A stretch of 64,000 nucleotides of DNA from an uncultured Gammaproteobacteria bacterium (GTDB lineage: Bacteria; Pseudomonadota; Gammaproteobacteria; HK1), in contig CAMYJH010000006.1 in NCBI GenBank assembly GCA_947258715.1, positions 1 through 64,000 on the forward strand, read 5' to 3'. The stretch's first letter is position 1. Every line of letters begins with the position of its first letter. The notes below the pieces were generated by a model. It saw only the letters and a list, made by a program, of their open reading frames with translations. It was not told where the DNA came from and did no database searches. Made by a program: the position numbers and the translations under genes. Positions 53,730-62,496 of this stretch are shown here, piece by piece.

Positions 53730-54200
53730 ATGAACGTCAATATCGGCATTTCGGAGGACAAGCGGGCGGCCATTTCGGACGGTCTGTCGAAGTTGCTCGC
53801 CGACAGCTACACGCTTTACCTCAAGACCCACAACTACCACTGGAACGTCACTGGGCCCCAGTTCAACACCCTGCACACGATGTTCGAGGATCAGTACACC
53901 GAGCTGGCCCAGGCGGTGGACGAGATAGCGGAACGTATTCGCGCGCTCGGCTTCCCGGCCCCGGGCTCGTACAAAGCCTTCTCCGAGCTTTCCTCCATTG
54001 AGGAGGAAACCGGGACGCCCGACGCGGACGACATGATCCGCGAGCTCGTGACAGGGCAGGAGACGGTGGTGCGCACCGCGCGCGAGATATTTCCCACCGT
54101 GGAAACGGCAAACGACGAGCCGACGGCGGATCTGCTGACCCAGCGCATGCAGGTGCATGAGAAAAACGCCTGGATGCTGCGCAGCATGCTGCCGAACTGA
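53730..54200 (+). CDS. dps: Dps ferritin-like DNA-protecting protein
   Basis: The 156-residue protein has the Dps four-helix bundle: [42 protein letters not shown], with ferroxidase-centre His, Asp and Glu residues. Dps oxidises iron with peroxide and mineralises it, protecting DNA. ATG 53730 follows AAGGATTC and gives the family N-terminus; the frame from 53667 adds no homology. It is divergent from oxyR and 83 bp upstream of the peroxiredoxin gene. Confidence 0.93.
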   Translation: MNVNIGISEDKRAAISDGLSKLLADSYTLYLKTHNYHWNVTGPQFNTLHTMFEDQYTELAQAVDEIAERIRALGFPAPGSYKAFSELSSIEEETGTPDADDMIRELVTGQETVVRTAREIFPTVETANDEPTADLLTQRMQVHEKNAWMLRSMLPN

Positions 54201-54283
54201 ATTTCAGGCCAAGCAATCAGAGGCCGCGGGCGGGACCGCTGCGCGGCTCATTCAAGCACTTTCTAAACTCAGGAGTTGATGAC

Positions 54284-55027
54284 ATGTTGAAAAATCGTGA
54301 AGGGGAAAGAATTCCCAGCGCCCGCTTCCGGGTGCGGGAAAACCACGAGTGGCGCGACGTCGCCAGCGAGGACGTATTCAGCGGCAAGACCGTTGTAGTG
54401 TTTTCGCTGCCGGGCGCGTTCACGCCCACCTGCTCTTCGGCCCACGTGCCGCGTTACAATCAGCTCGCACCGGAGTTCAAGCGTCATGGCGTCGACGAGA
54501 TCGTCTGCATTTCCGTCAACGACGCCTTCGTGATGAACGAGTGGCAACAGGCTCAGCGCGCTGACGCCATCCGGTTTCTCCCGGACGGCAACGGCGAGTT
54601 CACTCAGAAGATGGGCATGCTCGTGGACAAGGACGACCTCGGCTTCGGCAAGCGCTCCTGGCGCTATTCCATGCTGGTCAAGGACGGCGTGGTCAAGAAA
54701 ATGTTCATCGAGCCGGAAGTGGCGGGCGATCCGTACGAGGTGTCCGACGCCGATACCATGCTCGAGCACATTTCGCCGCAGTCGCCCAAGCCCCATGACA
54801 TCACCGTGTTCTCGCGCATGGGGTGCCCTCACTGTGGGCGGGCGAAGGCTCACCTGGTCGAGAGCGGGCTGAATTTTGAAGAGCTGGTGCTCAATCGCGA
54901 CTACACCGACCGCACGCTGCGCGCGGTGTCGGGCGCGACTTCGACGCCACAGATCTTCGTCAACGGCCAGCACGTCGGCGGCGCCGATGCGCTGGAGGCG
55001 TGGCTCGAAGAGCGCGCCGCGGCGTAA
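54284..55027 (+). CDS. Peroxiredoxin 5-glutaredoxin fusion
   Basis: The 247-residue protein has a Prx5 domain (peroxidatic Cys at about residue 50 in [15 protein letters not shown]) joined to a C-terminal glutaredoxin domain (active site CPHC at 181-184, then [20 protein letters not shown]). Such hybrids reduce peroxides with glutathione. With OxyR and Dps upstream, this is a compact peroxide defence set. Start ATG follows AGGAG. Confidence 0.95.
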   Translation: MLKNREGERIPSARFRVRENHEWRDVASEDVFSGKTVVVFSLPGAFTPTCSSAHVPRYNQLAPEFKRHGVDEIVCISVNDAFVMNEWQQAQRADAIRFLPDGNGEFTQKMGMLVDKDDLGFGKRSWRYSMLVKDGVVKKMFIEPEVAGDPYEVSDADTMLEHISPQSPKPHDITVFSRMGCPHCGRAKAHLVESGLNFEELVLNRDYTDRTLRAVSGATSTPQIFVNGQHVGGADALEAWLEERAAA

Positions 55028-55043
55028 GACCGTGCATCGGCGG

Positions 55044-55063
55044 CCCCGGCCTGTCAGCCGGGG
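55044..55063. terminator. Possible terminator after the peroxiredoxin gene
   Basis: CCCCGGC and GCCGGGG make a 7-bp stem with a 6-nt loop about 16 bp after the stop. No T-run follows, so it is weak evidence. Confidence 0.35.
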
Positions 55064-55120
55064 TCGTCGCGTTTCTGGCGCTGAAAGAAACCCGCTGAAT
55101 GCCGGTTTTTTATTCCACGC

Positions 55121-56212
55121 TCAGGCTGCGAACCGGCTGACCGCCTCTTCGTTCCAGGCAATGCCGTTCCCGGGCGCATCCAGCGGCGCGATGCATCCGT
55201 CCTCCACGGCCACGGGATGTCGCAGGATCGGATTCGCCCAGTCCACGTATTCGAGCCAGTGCCGGGTGGGCGTGACGGAGAGCAGGTGGGCGCTGATTTC
55301 CGGATACAGATGCGAAGAGATCGGCATGCCGATGGGCTCTGCCAACGCGGACGCGCGCATCCAGCCGCTCACGCCGCCGATTTTGATGGCGTCGGGCATG
55401 AAGTAGTCGCTGGCGCCGGTCTCCAGGGCCTTGGCCATGTCGTGGGTGCCCCAACAGTTCTCGCCGATCTGGATTGGTGTTCGTACCTTCACCCGGATCC
55501 GGGCGCAGCCGCCGTAGTCATCGAAGCGCACCGGTTCCTCCACCCAATGCAGATGCTCTTCATCCAGACGCGCAATCCGCTGCTGCGCCTCGGTCGTTGA
55601 AAGACACTGGTTGTAATCAGACATCAGCGCTATGTCGTCGCCGACGGCGGACCGCACCGTACGCACCACTTCCAGATCGGCGTCCGCGTTCGCGTAGCCG
55701 AGGCGCACCTTCAGCGCGCGAAATCCGTCTGCCAGCAACCGCTCCGCCTCCTCGCCTGCGGCTTTGGGACCGATGATCCCGAGTCCTTTGCTGTTGTACG
55801 CCTGGATGGGCTGCGGCTCACCGCCCAACAGGCGCGCAAGCGGCACGCCGGCGGCTTTGGACAGCGCATCCCAGGCCGCCATGTCGACACCGGCCGCTGC
55901 CATCGCCGTCAACCCCTGCAGACCAATCAGACGAAAGGCCTTTCCGAGCTGTTCCTCAATGGCGAGCGGCGCGACCCGCTTGCCTTGCAAAACTCGGCTC
56001 AGGTTCTCAATCAGCTCGACCATCGGTTCGAGCGCCACAGAGGTGTAACAGAAAACATATGCGCTTCCGCTGACGCCTTCCGTGGTCTGCAAATCGATCA
56101 GCGCCAGCGGCGCCGTGGAGACGGAGCCGCCACCGGTCACCAGCGGCAGGGACATGGGCACGTTGACGGCGCGCACGCGCAGAGCGTTAATTGTTAGCGC
56201 TTCAAACGCCAT
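55121..56212 (-). CDS. Mandelate racemase/muconate-lactonising (enolase superfamily) enzyme
   Basis: The 363-residue protein has the N-terminal capping region and TIM barrel of the enolase superfamily. The visible second-strand KxR in ALKVRLGYA, the metal ligands in DYNQ, WVEEPV and GEN, and SSHLYPEIS with a likely His base match the mandelate-racemase-type subgroup. The substrate is not identifiable. It is a single gene on the minus strand, convergent with the peroxiredoxin gene. Confidence 0.88.
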   Translation of the reverse strand: MAFEALTINALRVRAVNVPMSLPLVTGGGSVSTAPLALIDLQTTEGVSGSAYVFCYTSVALEPMVELIENLSRVLQGKRVAPLAIEEQLGKAFRLIGLQGLTAMAAAGVDMAAWDALSKAAGVPLARLLGGEPQPIQAYNSKGLGIIGPKAAGEEAERLLADGFRALKVRLGYANADADLEVVRTVRSAVGDDIALMSDYNQCLSTTEAQQRIARLDEEHLHWVEEPVRFDDYGGCARIRVKVRTPIQIGENCWGTHDMAKALETGASDYFMPDAIKIGGVSGWMRASALAEPIGMPISSHLYPEISAHLLSVTPTRHWLEYVDWANPILRHPVAVEDGCIAPLDAPGNGIAWNEEAVSRFAA

Positions 56213-56252
56213 GGATCGGGGCCTTTTTTAAGATCTTCGAGTCATTTCTCGA

Positions 56253-56894
56253 TTAGCGAACATAAACCTGCGTCAGCCAGATCCAGGACTGGTGCTGCTT
56301 TCGCTTGTGAAAACCCATGGCCTCGATCCATTGCTCGATGCTTTCGGGGTCGTGCACGTAGGACCGAAAGTCGCAGCCTACGAGCTTGAGGCAAATCGCC
56401 TCCGCGGAGGTCATTAAACGATTCAGCAGGTGCGCCCGCGGATAGGTGAGCGCGTAAACCTTCCCGGTCTTCTCCAAGGAGCGAACGACGAGCGTCTTCG
56501 CGTCCGGATAGCAGCACACCACCTTGTCGAGGATAGTGACATCGGCGCTGGACAAATCCGCGGCCATGGCCACGAAATCCCCTAGAACGTAGTTGGTGCG
56601 ATCGCTGAGAGATTGCTCTGCCGCCAGCGTCCGGGCTTCCGCGAGCATCTTCTCCGATAGATCGATGCCAGTCGCTTTGGACGCTCCGTGATTGAGAAGC
56701 GATTGATGCAGGAATCCGACGCCGCAACCGATATCCAGCAGCGAGACGCCTTCGATGCCTGCTTCTTTAATCGCGGACGCGAGCTGTTGTTGCACCTTGC
56801 CAAGGCCTTTCTTGCGGTAATGCCTGCCGGATCGGCGCGCAGACCAGGAGAAGAATCGCGCCGCCGCCCCGGTGGCTGGTTGACAACATTGCAT
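56253..56894 (-). CDS. Class I SAM-dependent methyltransferase with CC-type N-terminus
   Basis: The 213-residue protein starts MQCCQ and has GRHYRKKG, motif I VSLLDIGCGVGFLHQSLLNHGASKATGIDLSEKML and LDKVVCCYPDAKTLV. The MxCCQ...RYRKKG pattern belongs to a known group of small-molecule methyltransferase-like proteins. The acceptor is unknown. It lies about 40 bp upstream of the enolase-type gene on the same strand and may be co-transcribed with it. Confidence 0.85.
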   Translation of the reverse strand: MQCCQPATGAAARFFSWSARRSGRHYRKKGLGKVQQQLASAIKEAGIEGVSLLDIGCGVGFLHQSLLNHGASKATGIDLSEKMLAEARTLAAEQSLSDRTNYVLGDFVAMAADLSSADVTILDKVVCCYPDAKTLVVRSLEKTGKVYALTYPRAHLLNRLMTSAEAICLKLVGCDFRSYVHDPESIEQWIEAMGFHKRKQHQSWIWLTQVYVR

Positions 56895-57244
56895 AGGACG
56901 GATGAAAAACCGGGCAAATCAGGGACGTCAGTTAAACACAACTTACGACACAAGGTCAGACTTTGCGCCACAAGAGGGCACTGTGCCCCCGGCTGGTGCC
57001 GCCGTGGCCACGCTCGCAAGCGGTCTCGGAATTAACTCGTTAATTTGATTAACACGTCGACTTGGCATGAGGCATGCCTCCCCAAAGGTGAAAAAAATTC
57101 ATTATTGAAGCGCCGCCGGCCGAGCGTAATATAGTGCTTGGCGAGCGAGCCTTTTCGGCGCGAGTGCTGGTTCTTTACTGTCACAAGCCGCGCTTAAGCT
57201 GGCACCCCAGCTCACTAGGTCTCGACCGGACCGGAGTCACTACG
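56895..57244. other. 350-bp region without a gene
   Basis: This divergent region lies between the methyltransferase (minus) and the GGDEF-like gene (plus). No convincing RNA gene, repeat or regulatory palindrome was recognised. Confidence 0.5.
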
Positions 57245-57859
57245 ATGCAAACAGCCCATATCAGAATGGAAACGCCAGCGCCTGTCTCAAAACACAAAGC
57301 TCCGGAACTGGAGGTACTTTCGTGGGCAACGCGCGCCGACTTCGAGGCCGCCGTCGATATCGCCGCGCGCCGAACGGCGGCGGGCGTGCCGCACGCGTTG
57401 TTCGTCATTCATCTCGAACGTCTGCTGGACATCGCTTCCCGCTGTGGCCACAAGGCCGAGAAATCGTTGCTGGATCTCGTTGGTCTGACCCTCAACAACC
57501 TCGTCGGGCACCGTTACCCAGCCTGCCGGCTTAAACGGGATTACACTGCCGTGATCAAGGACGGTTGTCCGTCGTCAATGGCGCCGATGGCCGCGCGGCA
57601 GATCTGCGCCGCGCTGGAGGGCGGCACCTTCATCTGGCACGGGCGCCATTTCCGGATGGGCGCCAACGTGGGGATCACGACCTTGCATCCCACGCCAAGG
57701 GGACCCGGGGCGCTCATCGACCGCGCGCTGAGGGCCTGCGCCGCGGCCCAGGAGCTCGGTAACCGCAGCTACGTCATTCTCGAAGGCACGCCGGAAGAAT
57801 CGCGCCGGCTGGCCCAGGATCGTGACTGGTACGAGCGTTTGAGCGAGACCCTCGGCTGA
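57245..57859 (+). CDS. Degenerate GGDEF-domain protein
   Basis: The 204-residue protein is a stand-alone GGDEF-fold domain: TRADFEAAVDIAARRTAAG, CGHKAEKSLLDLVGLTLNNLV, GTFIWHGRHFRMGANVGIT and an RALRACAAAQELGNRSY end. The GGDEF signature is replaced by LKRDYTA, and the metal-binding LDLDRFK by IHLERLL. It is therefore very unlikely to make c-di-GMP and may instead bind a nucleotide or partner. ATG 57245 is the start consistent with the domain boundary. Confidence 0.78.
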   Translation: MQTAHIRMETPAPVSKHKAPELEVLSWATRADFEAAVDIAARRTAAGVPHALFVIHLERLLDIASRCGHKAEKSLLDLVGLTLNNLVGHRYPACRLKRDYTAVIKDGCPSSMAPMAARQICAALEGGTFIWHGRHFRMGANVGITTLHPTPRGPGALIDRALRACAAAQELGNRSYVILEGTPEESRRLAQDRDWYERLSETLG

Positions 57860-57973
57860 GGCCCCGGTTTTCCCGCGCGGGCGTCGAGATCGATTAGAGG
57901 CGGATTCCGGGCCCGGGTGGCCGCGCCGGGCTTGGGCGTCTAAGATGGGCGACGCCACCTTGAGGAGGCCGCC

Positions 57974-58282
57974 TTGATCTTCCGCTTTCTAAAGACCCTG
58001 ACCGGCACAGACAGCTCCGGCGACTCCGGCTTCAAGGAGGCGGATGCGGTGGAGTACAAGGGTTTCCAGATCGCACCGGCGCCCATGAAGGACGCCAACG
58101 GCTGGCGCGTGGCAGCGGTGATTTACAAGGATATCGACGGCGAGCGCTGCACCCATCATCTGATTCGCGCTGATGTTTTCGCCGATCGTGATTTCGCCAG
58201 CGAGCTTTCAATCCGCAAGGCAAAGATGGTCATCGACGACCGGGGCGAAAAAATCCTGGAGAAACCGACCAAAGAACACTGA
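57974..58282 (+). CDS. HlyU-family protein
   Basis: The 102-residue protein has EYKGFQIAPAPMKDANGWRVAAVIYKDIDG and ADVFADRDFASELSIRKAKMVIDD, the HlyU family pattern. The start is TTG 57974, preceded by TTGAGGAGG at a good distance. In Vibrio HlyU regulates haemolysin expression, but most family members have no known role; none is claimed here. Confidence 0.75.
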   Translation: MIFRFLKTLTGTDSSGDSGFKEADAVEYKGFQIAPAPMKDANGWRVAAVIYKDIDGERCTHHLIRADVFADRDFASELSIRKAKMVIDDRGEKILEKPTKEH

Positions 58283-58354
58283 CGGTGTTCCGCTCCTTCC
58301 CCCTGCTCTACGACTCGCGTTTCCTGCCGTCGGCCAAATACTTGCTTTGTTTTC

Positions 58355-58801
58355 CTATCCGCGGATTGGGTTGCCGCTCAGATCCTCGAGCTCTTCGTTT
58401 CGCCCTGGCGGGAAGCGATCGTGCCGGGGCCAGTCGTCTGAAACATGAAACCAACTTACGCGTTCCTGGCACCAAACGTGATCATTGTCCTCGCCCTCAA
58501 ACATCAATCCGCCAGGATCGTCGAAGCTTCCCGCGGTGAGGCTTGTTTCGTGCACCCGGTGAAAACCGATGGTTCCGCCGCACTTCGAACAGAAGCTTCG
58601 TTCCACCTCCTTTGACGAGCGATAGCGGGCCGGCTCCGCAGCCGCCCAACGCACGCTTCCAGCGGGGAACCCCACATAAGTACCGACCAGTGCGCCAGTC
58701 TGCTTCCTGCAGATGCTGCAGTAGCAATGACTGATCCACATAGGGTCCGCTTCCACTTCGTAACGCACGCCGCCGCACAAGCATCCACCGGTCCAAGTCA
58801 T
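58355..58801 (-). CDS. GFA-family (glutathione-dependent formaldehyde-activating-like) zinc protein
   Basis: The 148-residue protein has GCLCGGVRYE, HCYCSICRKQTGALVGTYV and SFCSKCGGTIGFHR, with the paired cysteines of the GFA/CENP-V fold binding two zinc ions. These proteins are often linked to S-hydroxymethylglutathione chemistry, though few are tested. It overlaps no neighbour and ends convergently with the HlyU-like gene. Confidence 0.9.
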   Translation of the reverse strand: MTWTGGCLCGGVRYEVEADPMWISHCYCSICRKQTGALVGTYVGFPAGSVRWAAAEPARYRSSKEVERSFCSKCGGTIGFHRVHETSLTAGSFDDPGGLMFEGEDNDHVWCQERVSWFHVSDDWPRHDRFPPGRNEELEDLSGNPIRG

Positions 58802-58890
58802 AACTCAGCCCTCCCGAGTGATTGGAATAGAAGCGACGGTGACGGACGACCCTCTTACGTTACCGTCGTCTTGTCCCTTCGGCCCGTCGT

Positions 58891-59901
58891 TTAAACCATG
58901 GTCAGCACCTTCGCGCCGCGGATTTTGCCGCGCTTCAGTTCCAGCAGGGCGCGATTGGCTTCCTCCAGCGGGTAGATCTGCACCTCTGGCCTGATGGGGA
59001 TCGCCGCCGCCAGAGGCAGAAACTCGGCGATATCCCGCTGGGTCACGTTCGCCACCGACTTGATCTCCCGCTCGAGCCAGAGGTGCCGGTGGTAGCTCAG
59101 GTTCTGCAGATAGTCCTTGTCCCGGTCTTCCTTACGTATGGCGTTAATGACCAGGCGTCCGCCGGGACGAAGATTCGCCAGCGCCTCCACGACGGGCTTC
59201 CACGCCGGCGTGGTATCGATAATGGCGTCCAGTTTTTTAGGCGCACAATCCGCCGTATCTCCGGCCCAAACGGCGCCGAGTTCCGAAGCGAAGGCGCGCG
59301 CGGCCCGGTCTCTTGCGAACACGTAAACCTCACTCCTTGGATAAAGGTGACGCGCCGTCTGCAGCACCAGGTGCGCGGAGCCACCGAATCCTGTGAGACC
59401 AAGACGCTGGCCGTCCTCGAGCTGGCACAGCCTGAGCGAGCGGTAACCGACGCCGCCGGCGCAAAGCAGGGGCGCCGCAGCCTCGTCGCAGAATATCTTC
59501 GGGATGGGATAGGCGTAGTCCTCTGGGACGGTCATGTATTCGGCGTAGCCGCCGTTCACGTCGCGGCCGGTAGCGCAAAACTTCGGGCTGATGTTTTCGT
59601 CCTTCTCGCCGCTGGAGTGGTGAATCCAGCCGACACCGACCCGGTCGTCCAGTTTGTGGCGCGTAACGTCCGCGCCCAGCGCGTCAACGCGGCCCACCAC
59701 CTCGTGGCCTAGAACCACGGGTAGTTTCGGTGGCGCGGTTCGGCCTTCTATTTCGTCCAGTTCCGTGTGGCACACCCCGCAGGCAGCGACTCGGACGCGC
59801 ACTTCACCGCGACCGGGCTCCGGTACAGGTAGATCGGCAAGCTCAAGCGGAGAATCGTCGTCGTCGAGAGAGACGATCTTATTTAGCAACATCGCTCGCA
59901 T
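58891..59901 (-). CDS. Zinc-dependent alcohol dehydrogenase (MDR), structural-zinc cysteines lost
   Basis: The 336-residue protein has the catalytic-zinc segment CGVCHTELDEIEGRT and LGHEVVGRV, the NAD-binding loop GLTGFGGSAHLVLQTA and YHRHLWLEREIKSVANVT. The usual four-cysteine structural zinc lobe is missing: the segment HHSSGEKDENISPKFCATG holds only one Cys. The protein is otherwise normal in length, and the substrate is unknown. Confidence 0.88.
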   Translation of the reverse strand: MRAMLLNKIVSLDDDDSPLELADLPVPEPGRGEVRVRVAACGVCHTELDEIEGRTAPPKLPVVLGHEVVGRVDALGADVTRHKLDDRVGVGWIHHSSGEKDENISPKFCATGRDVNGGYAEYMTVPEDYAYPIPKIFCDEAAAPLLCAGGVGYRSLRLCQLEDGQRLGLTGFGGSAHLVLQTARHLYPRSEVYVFARDRAARAFASELGAVWAGDTADCAPKKLDAIIDTTPAWKPVVEALANLRPGGRLVINAIRKEDRDKDYLQNLSYHRHLWLEREIKSVANVTQRDIAEFLPLAAAIPIRPEVQIYPLEEANRALLELKRGKIRGAKVLTMV

Positions 59902-60101
59902 TCGCTTTTTGCTACACCTCGCGGGGGGATGTCGGGATCTTAGTCTCTGTACGCAGCAAAGGCCGCCGGGTTTTCTGCCTGCTGCGCGATCCTGCTGGCA
60001 CTAATGATGAACGGCAGCGGGTAGACAATAGATAGCAGCCTGAGTCTGGCGATCGACGCCAGTATTCAACCGTCTCCGCTCGATGAAGCGGGAAAGCGAT
60101 T

Positions 60102-61466
60102 TTATTCGCTTGGCTTCTCGCTGTCTGCCGCCCGTACCCGGTTCCGCCCGGCCCCCTTGGCCTCGTAAAGTGCCTTGTCGGCGCGCTCCAGCGTCCGTTC
60201 GATGCTTTCATCCTCGGCGATGAACTGCGCGACGCCAAAGCTGGCGGTCAGTCGGATCATGCCCTCAGCGGATTTGACCGCGGCCCCCGCCACCAAATGA
60301 CGCAAACGGTGGCCCAGCGCTTCCGACTGCGAAAGCGTGGTCATGGGCAATAGCGCCGCGAACTCTTCGCCGCCGAATCGGGCGAAAATATCCGACCCCC
60401 GAACCGCGTTGTGACAAATTCTAGCTATCTCTACCAGCACCTCGTCCCCTTTGGCGTGGCCGTGCGTATCGTTGACCGCCTTGAAGTGGTCGAGGTCCAT
60501 GACGACAACGCTCAACGGGTGCTTGTAGCGCAGGGACCAGGCCGTCTCCTTCTCCGCGATCTGCAAAAAATGTCTGCGGTTGGGAAGTCCGGTGAGAGGA
60601 TCCGTGATTGCGAGCTTCTGCAGCTCTTCCTCCGCTTGCTTTCGCTCGGTGATGTCTTTGAATACGACAACCGAGCCGATGACCTCGTCGTCCTTGCGCA
60701 CCGGCGTGCTGGTGTATTCGACCGGAAAGCTGCTTCCGTCCTTGCGCCACAGTACCTCGTCGGCCACCGCGCGAGTGTTACCGTCGGCGAAGGCCGCATA
60801 CATCGGGCACTTCTCCCGCGGATAGTGAGTCCCGTCGGGATAGCTGTGGTGGATCAGATCGTGCATTTGCTTACCGATCAGCTCGTCTACCTCGTAGCCG
60901 AGCATCGCCGCCGCTGCCGGATTGACGAAAGTGCTTTTGCCTGCCTGGTCGAGTCCGTAGATGCCCTCGCCGGCGGATTCCAGGATCAGGCGGTTCTGTT
61001 CCTCGGCCGCACGTAATCTTTCCTGCGCCTGCTTGCGCTCGGTGATGTCGACAACGGTACGCTGGATGGCGGGTTTCCCTTCCCAGGAGACTACCCGCCC
61101 CCGATTCTCGAGCCAAATGCGGCTTCCGTCTTTCTTGACCCCCTCAAACTCATAAGCGGACACGTCTTCGCCACTCAGACGCGCACGGCTGAAACCCTTC
61201 ATGCGCTCGTGCTCGTGAGGTGCTACGTGGGCATAGGCGGAGTCCTGTGCTAAAAGCTCGTCGGGAGAGTCGTAGCCAAAGAAATCGGCGTACGCCTGAT
61301 TGGCGAACACCACCTTACCTTCGGCATGGATGAGAACACCCTGGATAGAACCCTCGACCAGGTCGCGGTATCGGCGCTCGCTCTCGCGCAGCGCTTTTTC
61401 AATCCCTTTACGATCCAGGGTATTCGGTTCTTCGTTAACGGCCATCGTGTCGAATTTCACAACCAC
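60102..61466 (-). CDS. Diguanylate cyclase with two PAS domains
   Basis: The 454-residue protein has PAS 1 (about residues 25-140, VEGSIQGVLIHAEGKVVFANQAYADFFGYDS), PAS 2 (about 150-275, LESAGEGIYGLDQAGKSTFVNPAAAAMLGYE) and a GGDEF domain with an intact RFGGEEFAALL motif and LDHFKAVNDTHGHAKGDEVL. It probably makes c-di-GMP in response to redox, light or ligand signals sensed by PAS. No membrane segment is seen. A degenerate GGDEF protein is encoded about 3 kb away. Confidence 0.93.
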   Translation of the reverse strand: MVVKFDTMAVNEEPNTLDRKGIEKALRESERRYRDLVEGSIQGVLIHAEGKVVFANQAYADFFGYDSPDELLAQDSAYAHVAPHEHERMKGFSRARLSGEDVSAYEFEGVKKDGSRIWLENRGRVVSWEGKPAIQRTVVDITERKQAQERLRAAEEQNRLILESAGEGIYGLDQAGKSTFVNPAAAAMLGYEVDELIGKQMHDLIHHSYPDGTHYPREKCPMYAAFADGNTRAVADEVLWRKDGSSFPVEYTSTPVRKDDEVIGSVVVFKDITERKQAEEELQKLAITDPLTGLPNRRHFLQIAEKETAWSLRYKHPLSVVVMDLDHFKAVNDTHGHAKGDEVLVEIARICHNAVRGSDIFARFGGEEFAALLPMTTLSQSEALGHRLRHLVAGAAVKSAEGMIRLTASFGVAQFIAEDESIERTLERADKALYEAKGAGRNRVRAADSEKPSE

Positions 61467-61687
61467 GTTGACCGGCGCTTCTGCGTCTCAGCCGAGGGGC
61501 TCGAGATTTCGCTGTTCCGGCCAGATCCTGAGGCTGGTGCCTCAGGACCAAAGCACCAAAATAGCGCATTATCCGCCCAAAATACTCGCTTGTCAGTTGG
61601 AAACTCGTTCCCGGCGAACCCGACTCGCGAGCCGAATTTCTCCAGATTGATCAGCCGTCCGGAACGACGGTCAGTGACATGCGGCCG

Positions 61688-62491
61688 TCAGTAGTCACCG
61701 GCCCCAGATTGGACACGCTCCAGAAATCGGCGCACGCGACGAGCATTGGTGCCGACATCGCTGCGGCCTACCCGAGACACCGAGCGGACGTCGATACGGC
61801 TGCCGCCGGCCGCCGCTCGAATGCGCACCACCACATCATCTTTGAACCCGAACCAGAATGTCCGGTCGATGGCCTCGATGCGTCCCTCCGGGGGAACCGC
61901 GGCAACGATTTCCCAGCCGAGCTGCTCTGACGCCGCCAGCGCGCGGGCGAATGCTTCCGTGGGCTCCAGGGTGATAAATAAAGGGCCGATGTCGGGATAG
62001 GCTTGTCGTTGCTGTCGGGCAACAACATCCCCGCCGTAGGCGGCGGTGTTCGGGGCCCCGGCGCGAAGCGGCAGGATTGCCACCAATGGTGGGGGGTCAT
62101 CAAGGTCGGTGGTGATGTCGTGAATCGCTGGAACGCTTCTCGCGCTGCGCAGATGACTGTAAGGCACCGCCGCAACGGCCAGGCCCAGGACGAGTCCCGC
62201 GAGGGACGGGAATAATCCGCTGTACGGTTTTTGGCGCAGGATCCACGCGGCGCAAATAATCGAGAGCGCGGCCGCGGAAATTCCGCCGTACGCCGACCAG
62301 CGCAAGAGCGAGAAAGCCGGGCGCAACGACCATAGGTCGAAACGAAAGCCAACCCCCGCGCCAACTGCGCCGGCCACGGCGAGTAACGCCAGCGCAAGCC
62401 CTAAAGCGGCAACACGTCGCACGGGCAACAGTATGCCAGCACCGGGAAGAAATAGGTCGGCGACAAGCGACAAGCACTTGCCGCCGACCAC
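61688..62491 (-). CDS. DUF1499-like membrane protein
   Basis: The 267-residue protein has three or four N-terminal hydrophobic helices and a periplasmic-type C-terminal domain: DDPPPLVAILPLRAGAPNTAAYGG, QRQAYPDIGPLFITLEPTEAFARALAASEQLGWEIV, RTFWFGFKDDVVVRIRA. This is the DUF1499 pattern. Function is unknown. The exact start is unclear; GTG or ATG sites within the first 30 codons are alternatives. Confidence 0.75.
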   Translation of the reverse strand: MVGGKCLSLVADLFLPGAGILLPVRRVAALGLALALLAVAGAVGAGVGFRFDLWSLRPAFSLLRWSAYGGISAAALSIICAAWILRQKPYSGLFPSLAGLVLGLAVAAVPYSHLRSARSVPAIHDITTDLDDPPPLVAILPLRAGAPNTAAYGGDVVARQQRQAYPDIGPLFITLEPTEAFARALAASEQLGWEIVAAVPPEGRIEAIDRTFWFGFKDDVVVRIRAAAGGSRIDVRSVSRVGRSDVGTNARRVRRFLERVQSGAGDY

Positions 62492-62496
62492 CTTTA

